Source: DASPFV01 sp035620975
GTDB taxonomy: Bacteria > Acidobacteriota > Vicinamibacteria > Vicinamibacterales > 2-12-FULL-66-21
Reading direction: 5' to 3'
Assembly: GCA_035620975.1 (NCBI GenBank)
Contig: DASPFV010000146.1
Coordinates: 1-47,269, forward strand
Length of the DNA stretch: 47,269 nt
The translations under genes were made by a program, and so were the position numbers. The notes under the pieces were generated by a model. That model saw only the letters and a list, made by a program, of their open reading frames with translations. It made no database searches and had not been told where the DNA came from. Shown here one piece after another: positions 14,734-22,672 of this stretch (the first letter of the stretch is position 1; every line of letters starts with the position of its first letter).

Positions 14734-16050
14734 TTACCAGCAGATGCCCTGGTACTGCGCCGGGATAGCCGCGCGGTCCACGTTCAGGCGCACCAGGTCG
14801 ATGACGATCTGGTCCGGGTGCGTCGCCAGCACCGCGTCGGCGAACTCCGGGGACGCGTTGCCGACGACAATCACGTCCGATCCGTGGATGACCTCGTCGA
14901 TCGTGTCGCACAGGAGCGACGAGAGGTGCGGGATCTGCTGGTTGATGTAGTCGCGGTTGGCGCCAACGAGCCGCGCGAGCGAGACGTTCCGATCGTAGAT
15001 GCGCAGCTGGTAGCCCTTCCCCAGCAGCGCCTCCGCCAGAATCACGAGAGGGCTCTCGCGCAGGTCGTCTGTCCCCGCCTTGAAGCTGAACCCGAGCAGC
15101 CCGATGCGCTTCCGGCCCGTGTCCCGCACCTGATCGATCGCGTGCTGGATCTGGCGCCCGTTGCTGTCGAGAATCGACTCGATGACCGGCAGCTCGAGAT
15201 CGAGCTCCTTCGCGCGATACTGCAGGGCGCGCACGTCCTTCGGGAGGCAGGAACCGCCAAAGGCGAAGCCGGGCTTCATGTAATACGAGGAGAGGTTCAG
15301 CTTCTCGTCCCGGCAGAAGATCCGCATGACCTCGTGGCTGTCGATGTCGAGCCGCTTGCAGAGATTTCCGATTTCGTTGGCGAACGTGACCTTGAGCGCG
15401 TGCCACGTGTTGCTCGCGTACTTGATCATCTCCGCCGTGCGGATGCTGGTGGTCACGAGCGGTGCGTCGACCCGCGCGTACAGGCGTTCGGTCGGCTGCG
15501 CGTCCGAGACGTAGTTGTGGCCGATGAGCGTCAGCGGGGGATTCCGGAAGTCGGCCAGGGCGGTGCCTTCGCGCAGGAACTCGGGGTTGACGGCCACGCC
15601 GAAACCGGCACCGTACCGCTTCCCGGACGCGCGCTCGAGCGCAGGAATGACGAGGTTATGGGTCGTGCCGGGCAGGACGGTGCTGCGCACCACGACCACG
15701 TGGTAGGCCGGCTTGTCCCGAAGCGCCGCCCCGATCCCGGTGCAGACCCGCTCCAGATAGGTCAGGTCCAGGCTGCCGTTGCGCCGGCTGGGCGTGCCGA
15801 CGCATACCAGGGAAAGGTCCGTCGCGCCGATGGCGTCGGCAGTGCTCGTGGTGGCCCGGAGGGCGCCGGCCGCGACGCGCTCGGCAATGAGGTCGTTCAG
15901 GCCCTGCTCCACAATGGGACTGCGGCCCTCGTTCACGCTCGCGACCTTCTGCGCGTTCACATCGACCCCGACAACCGTGTGGCCGTCGGCTGCGAACGAC
16001 GCGGCCGAGACGCTCCCTACGTACCCGAGCCCGAAAATCGCGACATTCAT
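14734..16050 (-). CDS. algD: AlgD-type GDP-mannose 6-dehydrogenase
   Basis: A 438-residue nucleotide-sugar dehydrogenase that oxidises the C6 of a nucleotide hexose to the uronic acid with NAD. The Rossmann motif FGLGYVG starts at residue 5. The active-site segment is GFAFGGSCLPKDVRAL with cysteine near 268, preceded by LNLSSYYM, and the protein ends in QGICW. These features, with VVRSTVLPGT and NPEFLREGTA, resemble Pseudomonas AlgD rather than UDP-glucose dehydrogenases (which have YGGSCFPKD), so GDP-mannuronate is the likely product. Start ATG 16050 overlaps the upstream glycosyltransferase stop (ATGA); a much longer open frame is shadow of that gene. No alginate synthase (Alg8/Alg44) is in the window. 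UDP-sugar use cannot be excluded. Confidence 0.85.
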   Translation of the reverse strand: MNVAIFGLGYVGSVSAASFAADGHTVVGVDVNAQKVASVNEGRSPIVEQGLNDLIAERVAAGALRATTSTADAIGATDLSLVCVGTPSRRNGSLDLTYLERVCTGIGAALRDKPAYHVVVVRSTVLPGTTHNLVIPALERASGKRYGAGFGVAVNPEFLREGTALADFRNPPLTLIGHNYVSDAQPTERLYARVDAPLVTTSIRTAEMIKYASNTWHALKVTFANEIGNLCKRLDIDSHEVMRIFCRDEKLNLSSYYMKPGFAFGGSCLPKDVRALQYRAKELDLELPVIESILDSNGRQIQHAIDQVRDTGRKRIGLLGFSFKAGTDDLRESPLVILAEALLGKGYQLRIYDRNVSLARLVGANRDYINQQIPHLSSLLCDTIDEVIHGSDVIVVGNASPEFADAVLATHPDQIVIDLVRLNVDRAAIPAQYQGICW

Positions 16051-17333
16051 TCGAGATCCTTCGCGGGAAGAGCTGTCAGCCACGTCGCCCTGCCGTCGGC
16101 TGCCGCCGCCGGCAGTCCGGGTCTCCTGCGCGTCACGTGTTCCAGCGCGTCCTCGAGCTGGTGAGCGACGGCCGACCAGTCGTAATGCCGGACCACGAGA
16201 TCCCTTGCCGCCCGCTCGAGCTGCTGACGGCGTTCGCGGTCCCGCAGGAGATCGAGCACGGCGCGCGCAAACCCGTCGGCGCCGTCGGCGAGGAGGAGGT
16301 CGCGGCCTGGCGTCACGGGCAGTCCTTCGGCGCCCACGGCGGTCGAGACGACCGCCTTGCCCATGGCCATCGCTTCGAAGATCTTCAGGCGCGTGCCTCC
16401 GCCGATCCTCAGTGGCACGACATAGAGGGTGCCCCGGGCCATGTGAGGCCGCACGTCGTCGACACGCCCGGTGACCTCGATGGCGGGATCGCGCCCGAGC
16501 GCCTGCACCGCCCGAGTCGGGGCCCGGCCGATGATGCTCAACGTCGTGCGGGGTTCCGCCGCACGGATGATCGGCAGGACCTCGCGTACGAACCAGGTCA
16601 TGCCGTCCTCGTTCGGCAGCCAGTCCATCGAGCCGGTGAACACGAGGTGCGGGTCCGCGGCGGATCCAGGTGCCGGCACGAAGTAGCTGGTATCCACTCC
16701 GGTCTGCACGACGTGCACGGGATGGCGCAGCGCGCCCGGATATTGCCGCGCGAACGTCTCCCTGTCGGTCTCCGAGACGGCGAGCACGAGGTCCGCGCGG
16801 GCGAGTGCGTCGCGCTCGAACCGCGCCATTCGCTTCCACTGACCGCCGAGCAGTCGCCGGCGTAGGGCGCCGGCTGCGGTGTCGGCGTGCCGGCGCCAGA
16901 TCTCTGCTTCGACGTTGTGGGTGAACAGCACGAGCGGGCAGGGCAGTCGCGCGGGCAGGTTCACCATCGGAACGAGGAAGTCGCAGACGACCACGTCGAA
17001 GGGCCGGCGCGCCAGCAGCGCCGACAGCTGCTCGCGGTAGGCGGTGGACCGGTACTTCGCGACGGCGTAAGGGGCCCGATCGAGGAGGTAGCGCGCCGCG
17101 TCGAGGCTGAATCGCCACGTACCCTTGTGCGGATCGGTGCGTGGCAGGGTTTCGAGATCGCGGCACACGGCGACCATCCCGTCGAGGTCCGCGCGCGAGG
17201 CCGATGGTTCGACGAAGGACAGGTACGTGATCTCGTGCCGCTCCGCCAGGTGGCGCATGAGGTGCCACGTCCGCAGCTTCCCGCCCTTGTCGAGCGGCAG
17301 CAGCAGCCCGGCGTTCAGCCAGAGGATCCTCAT
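16047..17333 (-). CDS. GT4 glycosyltransferase, PEP-CTERM/EPS locus type
   Basis: A 428-residue GT-B glycosyltransferase. The N-terminus MRILWLNAGLLLPLDKGGKLRTWHLMRHLAERHEI resembles the sugar transferases associated with PEP-CTERM/EpsH1 loci (TIGR03087-like). The donor-binding half has FTGSMDWLPNEDG and the E-x7-E-like motif PLRIGGGTRLKIFEAMAMGKAVVST (about 335-360). Cytoplasmic face of the inner membrane. It overlaps asnB and algD by four bases on each side (ATGA), so the three form one translationally coupled operon. Sugar specificity unknown. Confidence 0.9.
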   Translation of the reverse strand: MRILWLNAGLLLPLDKGGKLRTWHLMRHLAERHEITYLSFVEPSASRADLDGMVAVCRDLETLPRTDPHKGTWRFSLDAARYLLDRAPYAVAKYRSTAYREQLSALLARRPFDVVVCDFLVPMVNLPARLPCPLVLFTHNVEAEIWRRHADTAAGALRRRLLGGQWKRMARFERDALARADLVLAVSETDRETFARQYPGALRHPVHVVQTGVDTSYFVPAPGSAADPHLVFTGSMDWLPNEDGMTWFVREVLPIIRAAEPRTTLSIIGRAPTRAVQALGRDPAIEVTGRVDDVRPHMARGTLYVVPLRIGGGTRLKIFEAMAMGKAVVSTAVGAEGLPVTPGRDLLLADGADGFARAVLDLLRDRERRQQLERAARDLVVRHYDWSAVAHQLEDALEHVTRRRPGLPAAAADGRATWLTALPAKDLE

Positions 17334-19285
17334 GCCGTCGCCTTCAGCTGCGGCCGCGGCCGGCCGGGTGCGGGCAGCGACTGGACACCCCCGCCGTCGA
17401 TGAACGTGCGGTACCAGAGCTCCAGGTTCATGAGGGCCCAGAGGGCGTCGCCGCCTTCAGCGGTGCCGCGCTCGTGATCGTCGATGAGCCGCGCCACGGC
17501 CGCGGGATCCGTCAGCCCGCGCTCCCGGCTGCACCGGTCCAGGAGGACATCGCGGGCGGGGCTCGCGTCCCCCTTCATCCAGTGCGCGAACGGCACGGGG
17601 AATCCCATCTTGCGGCGCGACAGGATGCTGGCGGGCAGCAGATCACGCGCGGCTTCGCGGAGGATCCACTTGGTGGTCCGCCCTCGAAGCTTCAGCCTGT
17701 CCGGGAGCTGCGCCACGAACTCCACCAGGCGGTGGTCGAGGAACGGCACACGGCTCTCAATCGACGCGGCCATGCTCATCTGGTCCTGTTTCATCAGCAG
17801 CTCGACCAGGTACGTCTTGAGGTCCGCGTAGAGAAGACGGTCGAGGACCGTGCTCCGGCGATCGGGCGCGTCGAAGTACGCGCACGAGGCGGCATAGGCG
17901 CGGTCCGGCGTCGCCGCGACGGCAAGGCGCGGCGACAGCAGCCGGCGCTGCCGCTCGAGGCCGATGGCGGCGAAGTTGTCGAAGAACATGGCCTCCGGCG
18001 TCCGCGGCACGCGCAGGAACGATCGGCGCGCGTAGCGCCCGGGCTGGCCCGGCACGTGCGGCACGACGCGACGATCGATCCAGCGGCGGAGCGGGCCCGG
18101 CAGCACGCCGTAAGCCGACGCCGCCCGCCAGTTGATCAGAGCGCGCGGGTACTTGCCGTAGCCTGCCAGCAGCTCGTCGCTGCCCTCGCCGGTCAGTACC
18201 ACCGTCACGTGGCGGCGCGCGAGCTCCGAGACGAAGTACAGCGGCACGCTCGACGGGTGCGCGATCGGTTCGTCCTCGTGCCAGACGAGCCGGGGCCAGG
18301 CGTCGAAGAACGCCTCTCGGCCGAGGACCACCTCGTGCGACTCGGCGCCAATCGCGCGGGCTACGTCGCGGGCATACTCCAGCTCGCTGAAGGCGCGCTC
18401 CTCGAACGCCACCGAGAACGTCTGCAGGGGCCGATCGATCTGACGGGCCATGATCGCGGCAATCGCACTGCTGTCGAGCCCTCCCGACAGGAACATCCCG
18501 AGCGGCACGTCCGACATGAGACGGATCCGCACCGACTCTTCGAGCAGCCGCCGGAACGCCGCCACCGCCTCGGCATCGGATCGCACGGCGGACCGGCCCT
18601 CAGCGGCTCCCACCGGCACGTCCCAGTAGCGCCTGACTGTCACGGTCCCGCGCTCGAACACCAGCGTGTGGCCGGGCAGCAGGCGGGAAATGCCCCGGAA
18701 GAGCGTATCGCTGCCCGACAGGTAGCGCGTGGACAGGAGCTCTGGAATCGCCGCCTCGTTGGCCTGCGGCGCCACGAGCCCGCTCGCGAGGAGCGCCTTG
18801 ATCTCCGATCCGAAGATCAGGCGCCCGCCAGCGAGAGTCCAGTACAGCGGCTTGACTCCAAGGCGATCGCGCGCGAGCAGGAGCCGCCGCTTCGGCGCGT
18901 CCCAGATAGCGAACGCGAACATGCCCCGGAGCCGCTCGACGCAGGCGTCGCCCCACTGCTCGTAGGCGTGCACGATCGTCTCGGTGTCGGATCGGGTCCG
19001 ATACCGATGCCCGCGGCTCTCGAGCTCGCGTCGCGTATCGGCGTGGTCGTAGATCTCGCCGTTGAAGACGATCCACACCGTACGGTCCTCGTTGGCCATC
19101 GGCTGATGGCCTGCGGCGAGATCGACGATGCTGAGGCGGCGGTGCCCCAGCGCCGCGTGCTCATCCACGAACGCGCCCGCATCGTCCGGTCCGCGGTGCG
19201 CCAGCACGTCGCGCATGCTTTCGACGAGGGCGGCCTCGGCCTGGAGGAGCTGATCGCAGGCCACGAGTCCTGCAATGCCACACAT
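17330..19285 (-). CDS. asnB: Asparagine-synthase-type amidotransferase (EPS locus)
   Basis: A 651-residue class II glutamine amidotransferase with an asparagine synthetase C-domain. Cys2 (MCGIAGL) is the glutaminase nucleophile; HRGPDDAG and VFNGEIYDH follow. The ATP pyrophosphatase loop is SGGLDSSAIAAI (about 265). Length and setting match the exosortase A system-associated amidotransferases, which are thought to amidate uronic acids or other sugars of the polymer rather than aspartate; that role is inference. First gene of the asnB-GT4-algD operon, with a near-perfect sigma-54 promoter 118 bp upstream. A second, clearly different paralogue lies at 20714-22657. Confidence 0.93.
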   Translation of the reverse strand: MCGIAGLVACDQLLQAEAALVESMRDVLAHRGPDDAGAFVDEHAALGHRRLSIVDLAAGHQPMANEDRTVWIVFNGEIYDHADTRRELESRGHRYRTRSDTETIVHAYEQWGDACVERLRGMFAFAIWDAPKRRLLLARDRLGVKPLYWTLAGGRLIFGSEIKALLASGLVAPQANEAAIPELLSTRYLSGSDTLFRGISRLLPGHTLVFERGTVTVRRYWDVPVGAAEGRSAVRSDAEAVAAFRRLLEESVRIRLMSDVPLGMFLSGGLDSSAIAAIMARQIDRPLQTFSVAFEERAFSELEYARDVARAIGAESHEVVLGREAFFDAWPRLVWHEDEPIAHPSSVPLYFVSELARRHVTVVLTGEGSDELLAGYGKYPRALINWRAASAYGVLPGPLRRWIDRRVVPHVPGQPGRYARRSFLRVPRTPEAMFFDNFAAIGLERQRRLLSPRLAVAATPDRAYAASCAYFDAPDRRSTVLDRLLYADLKTYLVELLMKQDQMSMAASIESRVPFLDHRLVEFVAQLPDRLKLRGRTTKWILREAARDLLPASILSRRKMGFPVPFAHWMKGDASPARDVLLDRCSRERGLTDPAAVARLIDDHERGTAEGGDALWALMNLELWYRTFIDGGGVQSLPAPGRPRPQLKATA

Positions 19286-19402
19286 GAGTCTGTTCGTTTC
19301 CTGGTCGGATGCGCCGGGCCTCTGAGTCTCTTGGTCGGATCCGCCGTTCCGAGTCGGCCCCGCGGCTCAGCCGGCGGGGTTCGCGTGTCCGCCCGCTATC
19401 TG

Positions 19403-19418
19403 AGCAAGGCAGGTGCCA
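19403..19418 (-). promoter_or_regulatory. Sigma-54 promoter
   Basis: On the - strand TGGCAC-CTGCC-TTGCT, a complete match to the sigma-54 core. It lies in the 292-bp gap (19286-19577) upstream of asnB. That gap otherwise shows only a short direct repeat TGGTCGGAT at about 19300 and 19331 and GC-rich inverted segments near 19450-19485 that might be activator sites. Confidence 0.8.
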
Positions 19419-19577
19419 GCGGATGAAGAAGCCGAAGCGCCAAAAACGGCCCGGCTGTCGCCACAGTTCCGCACGGCCGGGTAACGTCCTCGCGCCCACC
19501 AGGGGCTGATGGGTAGGCCGCAATCTCAAATGGGTCCTGGATTGCCCTTCGGGGATGATGGGGCGAGCGGACGTGGT

Positions 19578-20717
19578 TTACGCGCTTACGGGTGCCGCGG
19601 GCTCGCGGCCCATGGAGGTCCGTTCAATCCCGGCCATCTGGCGATAGACGGTCAGCCACGCGGTGCGGACTGCGCTCCAGCGATAGCGCTCGCAGCTCGC
19701 GCGTGCGGCCGCTGCGAGCCGGGCGGCCTCCTCGGGCCGCCCGAGCAGGTGGAGGACCCGTCCCGCGACTGCGCGGGCGTCTCCGCACGGGACGAGGCAG
19801 CCATGGACGCCGTCGGTGAGAATCGCGGGCACGCCGCCGGCATCCGTCGAGACGACCGCGCAGCCGCTGGCAAATGCCTCCAGCACCGAGGACGGCATGT
19901 TGTCGATATTCGGCGTCTGGACGTAGATGTCGGCATCGGCGTAATAGCGCCAGATCTCCCCGGGCGCCACCCGCCCGGCGAACGTCACGCCGCGGAGGCC
20001 GAGGCTGGCCGCGCGCCGCCGCAGCGCGCGCTCTTGGCTCCCGGCCCCGACCAGCGTGAGCGTGGCCTCGGGGACTCGCGCCTGAATCAGGGCGAACGCC
20101 TCGAGCGTGCAGGCGACGTTGTACAGCGCTTCGAAATTGCGCGTGGACAGCAGGCGAGGACGCAGAATCGCCCTCGGCCGGTACGCGAAGCGGTCGAGAT
20201 CCACGATGTTGGGGATGACGTCCGCGTGGATGCGGAACCGCGCGAACACGTCCCGCAGGAAGGAGGACGGCACCACGTTCCGGTCCACGCCGCGGAGGAC
20301 GGCGCGGGCAATCGCGGAGCGCGTCAGATGATCGGGCGCTTCGCCGCTTCGGTAGTTCATCACGACGGGCTTGCGGAGCAGGCGTGCGATCAGGACGGCG
20401 GGCAGCGGCGCCAGCAGGAACGAGAAGTAGGAAGCCGAGAAGACATGGACGACGTCGGCGCGCCGCAGCTCGCGGACGAGCAGCGGCCAGTAGGCCGACT
20501 GGACGGCCAGCGTGCGCGCCAGCTTGATGCGCGTGAGGGCTCGGAGCGGGCGGGTCGGCACCGGATTCACCGGGACGAGCCACGCGTGCACGTCGGCGTC
20601 GCCTGCCCACGCGGCCAGCAGCCGGTCCGCCTGCACCGCCTGCCCGCCGAGGATCGCCATCGAGGGCGCCACGACGGCGACGTCGAGCGGGCGCCGGCGG
20701 GCGGGATGGGCCGTCAT
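19578..20717 (-). CDS. GT4 glycosyltransferase
   Basis: A 379-residue GT-B glycosyltransferase. Features: N-terminal LDVAVVAPSMAILGGQAVQADRLL, the acceptor-side HVFSASYFSFLL, and the donor-side motif with FAGRVAPGEIWRYYADADIYVQ and NMPSSVLEAFASGCAVVSTDAGGVP (about 280-320; E-x7-E type). Start taken at ATG 20717, where it overlaps the preceding asnB stop (ATGA); the longer frame reads into that gene. Probably adds one sugar to the EPS repeat unit on the cytoplasmic face. Last gene of the heparinase-asnB-GT4 operon. Confidence 0.9.
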   Translation of the reverse strand: MTAHPARRRPLDVAVVAPSMAILGGQAVQADRLLAAWAGDADVHAWLVPVNPVPTRPLRALTRIKLARTLAVQSAYWPLLVRELRRADVVHVFSASYFSFLLAPLPAVLIARLLRKPVVMNYRSGEAPDHLTRSAIARAVLRGVDRNVVPSSFLRDVFARFRIHADVIPNIVDLDRFAYRPRAILRPRLLSTRNFEALYNVACTLEAFALIQARVPEATLTLVGAGSQERALRRRAASLGLRGVTFAGRVAPGEIWRYYADADIYVQTPNIDNMPSSVLEAFASGCAVVSTDAGGVPAILTDGVHGCLVPCGDARAVAGRVLHLLGRPEEAARLAAAARASCERYRWSAVRTAWLTVYRQMAGIERTSMGREPAAPVSA

Positions 20718-22657
20718 GACGCCACTGGTTGCGAGAGCGCCACGGGTCCACCGGACGTCGTCCGGGGGGAGTCCAGGTAGTGCCTGTGCCACAGCTCGAA
20801 CACCAGGAGGGCCCAGAGCCGCAGCGTGTGATCCCGGCGGCCGCCCAGGTGCTCGCGGACGAGCCGGTCCACGAACGGGCGCTCGAAGTACCCGCGTTGC
20901 CGCGCCCGCGGCGAATACAGCACGTCGGCGAAGAGGTCGCCCAGCCCTCCGCGGAACCAGACGCCGATCGGCACGCCGAATCCCTGCTTCCGCCGCGAGA
21001 GGATGTCGGCTGGCAGCAGCTGCGCCGCCACCTGTTTCAGGATGTGCTTGCGGCGGCCGTGGCGGATCTTCAGATCCGCCGGCAGCCGGGCGGCGTACTC
21101 GACCACCGCGTTATCCAGCAGTGGTACGCGCGATTCGATCGAGTGGGCCATGCTCATCCGGTCGACCTTCGTGAGGATGTCTTCCGGCAGATAGGTCTCG
21201 AAGTCGAAGTGCATCATCTGCGCGGGCCACGACAGAGGCGCGAGCCGCCCGAACCGGCGGACCATAGCGGCTTCGGCATCGCGGCCGCGCAGCCGCGCGC
21301 GGAGATCGGGCGTCAGAAGGGCGTGCTTCTCGTCGCGCTGGAAGAACCCGACGGCGTCGAGATAGCGGCCCGGATTGTCGCGGCTGGCGTGGCGGAGGAA
21401 GTTCTTGCCGGTCGCCCCGTGAGGCAGCCAGGGCCACACGGTCGACGCGAGTGGCCTGGCGCCCGGCGGGCACCAGCGGTCGAACGCTGCCACTCGCGGA
21501 TGTGGCAGATACCGGTCGTATCCGCCGAAGAGTTCGTCCCCGCCATCGCCCGAGAGCACGACTGTCACGTGCCGGCGCGCCAGCTCCGACACGTACCAGG
21601 TGGGAATGGCCGACGAGTCCCCGAACGGTTCGTCGAAGTGCTGAATCAGCCGGTCCAGGATCGACAGGGCATCCGGCCTGACGACGAACTCGTGGTGATC
21701 CGTCCCGAAGTGGCGTGCGACCACCCTGGCGTGCTGGAGCTCGTCGAACTGCGGCTCGTCGAAGCCGATCGAGAACGTGCGGACCGGGCGCGTCGAGGCC
21801 TGCGCCATGAGGCCGACGACGACGCTCGAATCGATGCCGCCCGACAGGAACGCGCCGAGCGGGACCTCGCTCATGAGATGCGATTGCACGGCGTCCCGCA
21901 GCACCGCGCCGAGTTCCTCGACGGCCTCCTCCTCGGCGCGTGGCACGCGCGCGTCGATCGGCAGCTGCCAGTACTGCCGTACCCGAGCGGTTCCGTTCTG
22001 CCAGCGCAGGAGGTGCCCGGGCGGCAGCTTGCGCACGTCCTGGAAAATCGAGGCGTCCTGAGGGGTGTAGAGGTAGGAGAGGTAGTGATCGAGACCTTCC
22101 GGGTCGAGCGCCGGACGAAGGGCGCCACTCGCGAGAAGGGACTTGATCTCCGATCCGAAGTAGAGCCGGCCGTCCAGCACCGCGTAGTGAAGCGGCTTGA
22201 TCCCGACCCGATCGCGAGCGAGCAGCAGCGATCGCTGGCGGCGGTCCCACAGCGCGATGCCGAACATGCCCCGCAGGCGCGCGAAGGCGTCCTCGCCCCA
22301 CTCCTCGTACGCATGGACGATGGTTTCGGTATCGCTGACGGTGTAGAAGCGGTGGCCGCGGGACTCGAGCTCGGACCGGAGCGTCGGGTAGTTGTAGATC
22401 TCGCCGTTGAACACGACCCAGACGGACCCGTCTTCGTTGTGAATCGGCTGACGGCCCGTGGCCAGGTCGATGATCGACAACCGGCGCATGCCCAGCGCGA
22501 CGCCGTCTTCCACGTGGATGCCCTCGTCGTCGGGTCCGCGATGACGGATGGCCGCGCACATGGCGCGAACCTGGCGGGCCGATTCGGCCGCCGCGTCGGA
22601 CGCCGCCGCCCACCCCGAGTGGGTGGCGCTGTCAGAAAAGCCTGCGATGCCGCACAT
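20714..22657 (-). CDS. asnB: Second asparagine-synthase-type amidotransferase
   Basis: A 647-residue protein with the same architecture as the 17330-19285 gene: MCGIAGFSD with nucleophile Cys2, HRGPDDEG, VFNGEIYNY, and the ATP loop SGGIDSSVVVGL near 275. LSGDGGDELFGGYDRY and EDILTKVDRMSMAHS are the canonical synthetase motifs. The two copies differ at many positions, so this is an old duplication, not a recent one. Two amidotransferases per locus is a known feature of exosortase A-associated EPS clusters. Starts 15 bases after the heparinase gene stops and is coupled to the GT4 gene by ATGA. Confidence 0.93.
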   Translation of the reverse strand: MCGIAGFSDSATHSGWAAASDAAAESARQVRAMCAAIRHRGPDDEGIHVEDGVALGMRRLSIIDLATGRQPIHNEDGSVWVVFNGEIYNYPTLRSELESRGHRFYTVSDTETIVHAYEEWGEDAFARLRGMFGIALWDRRQRSLLLARDRVGIKPLHYAVLDGRLYFGSEIKSLLASGALRPALDPEGLDHYLSYLYTPQDASIFQDVRKLPPGHLLRWQNGTARVRQYWQLPIDARVPRAEEEAVEELGAVLRDAVQSHLMSEVPLGAFLSGGIDSSVVVGLMAQASTRPVRTFSIGFDEPQFDELQHARVVARHFGTDHHEFVVRPDALSILDRLIQHFDEPFGDSSAIPTWYVSELARRHVTVVLSGDGGDELFGGYDRYLPHPRVAAFDRWCPPGARPLASTVWPWLPHGATGKNFLRHASRDNPGRYLDAVGFFQRDEKHALLTPDLRARLRGRDAEAAMVRRFGRLAPLSWPAQMMHFDFETYLPEDILTKVDRMSMAHSIESRVPLLDNAVVEYAARLPADLKIRHGRRKHILKQVAAQLLPADILSRRKQGFGVPIGVWFRGGLGDLFADVLYSPRARQRGYFERPFVDRLVREHLGGRRDHTLRLWALLVFELWHRHYLDSPRTTSGGPVALSQPVAS

Positions 22658-22672
22658 GATGGTTCGTACTCG

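Noticed and set aside
14734..17268. An 844-residue fusion of glycosyltransferase-like sequence with the AlgD-type dehydrogenase
   Set aside because: The upstream part is an out-of-frame reading of the GT4 gene; the dehydrogenase has a proper ATG at 16050 overlapping that gene's stop.
17474..19426. 650-codon + strand open frame opposite asnB
   Set aside because: Covers the antisense of all asparagine-synthase motifs; no ribosome site and no family resemblance.
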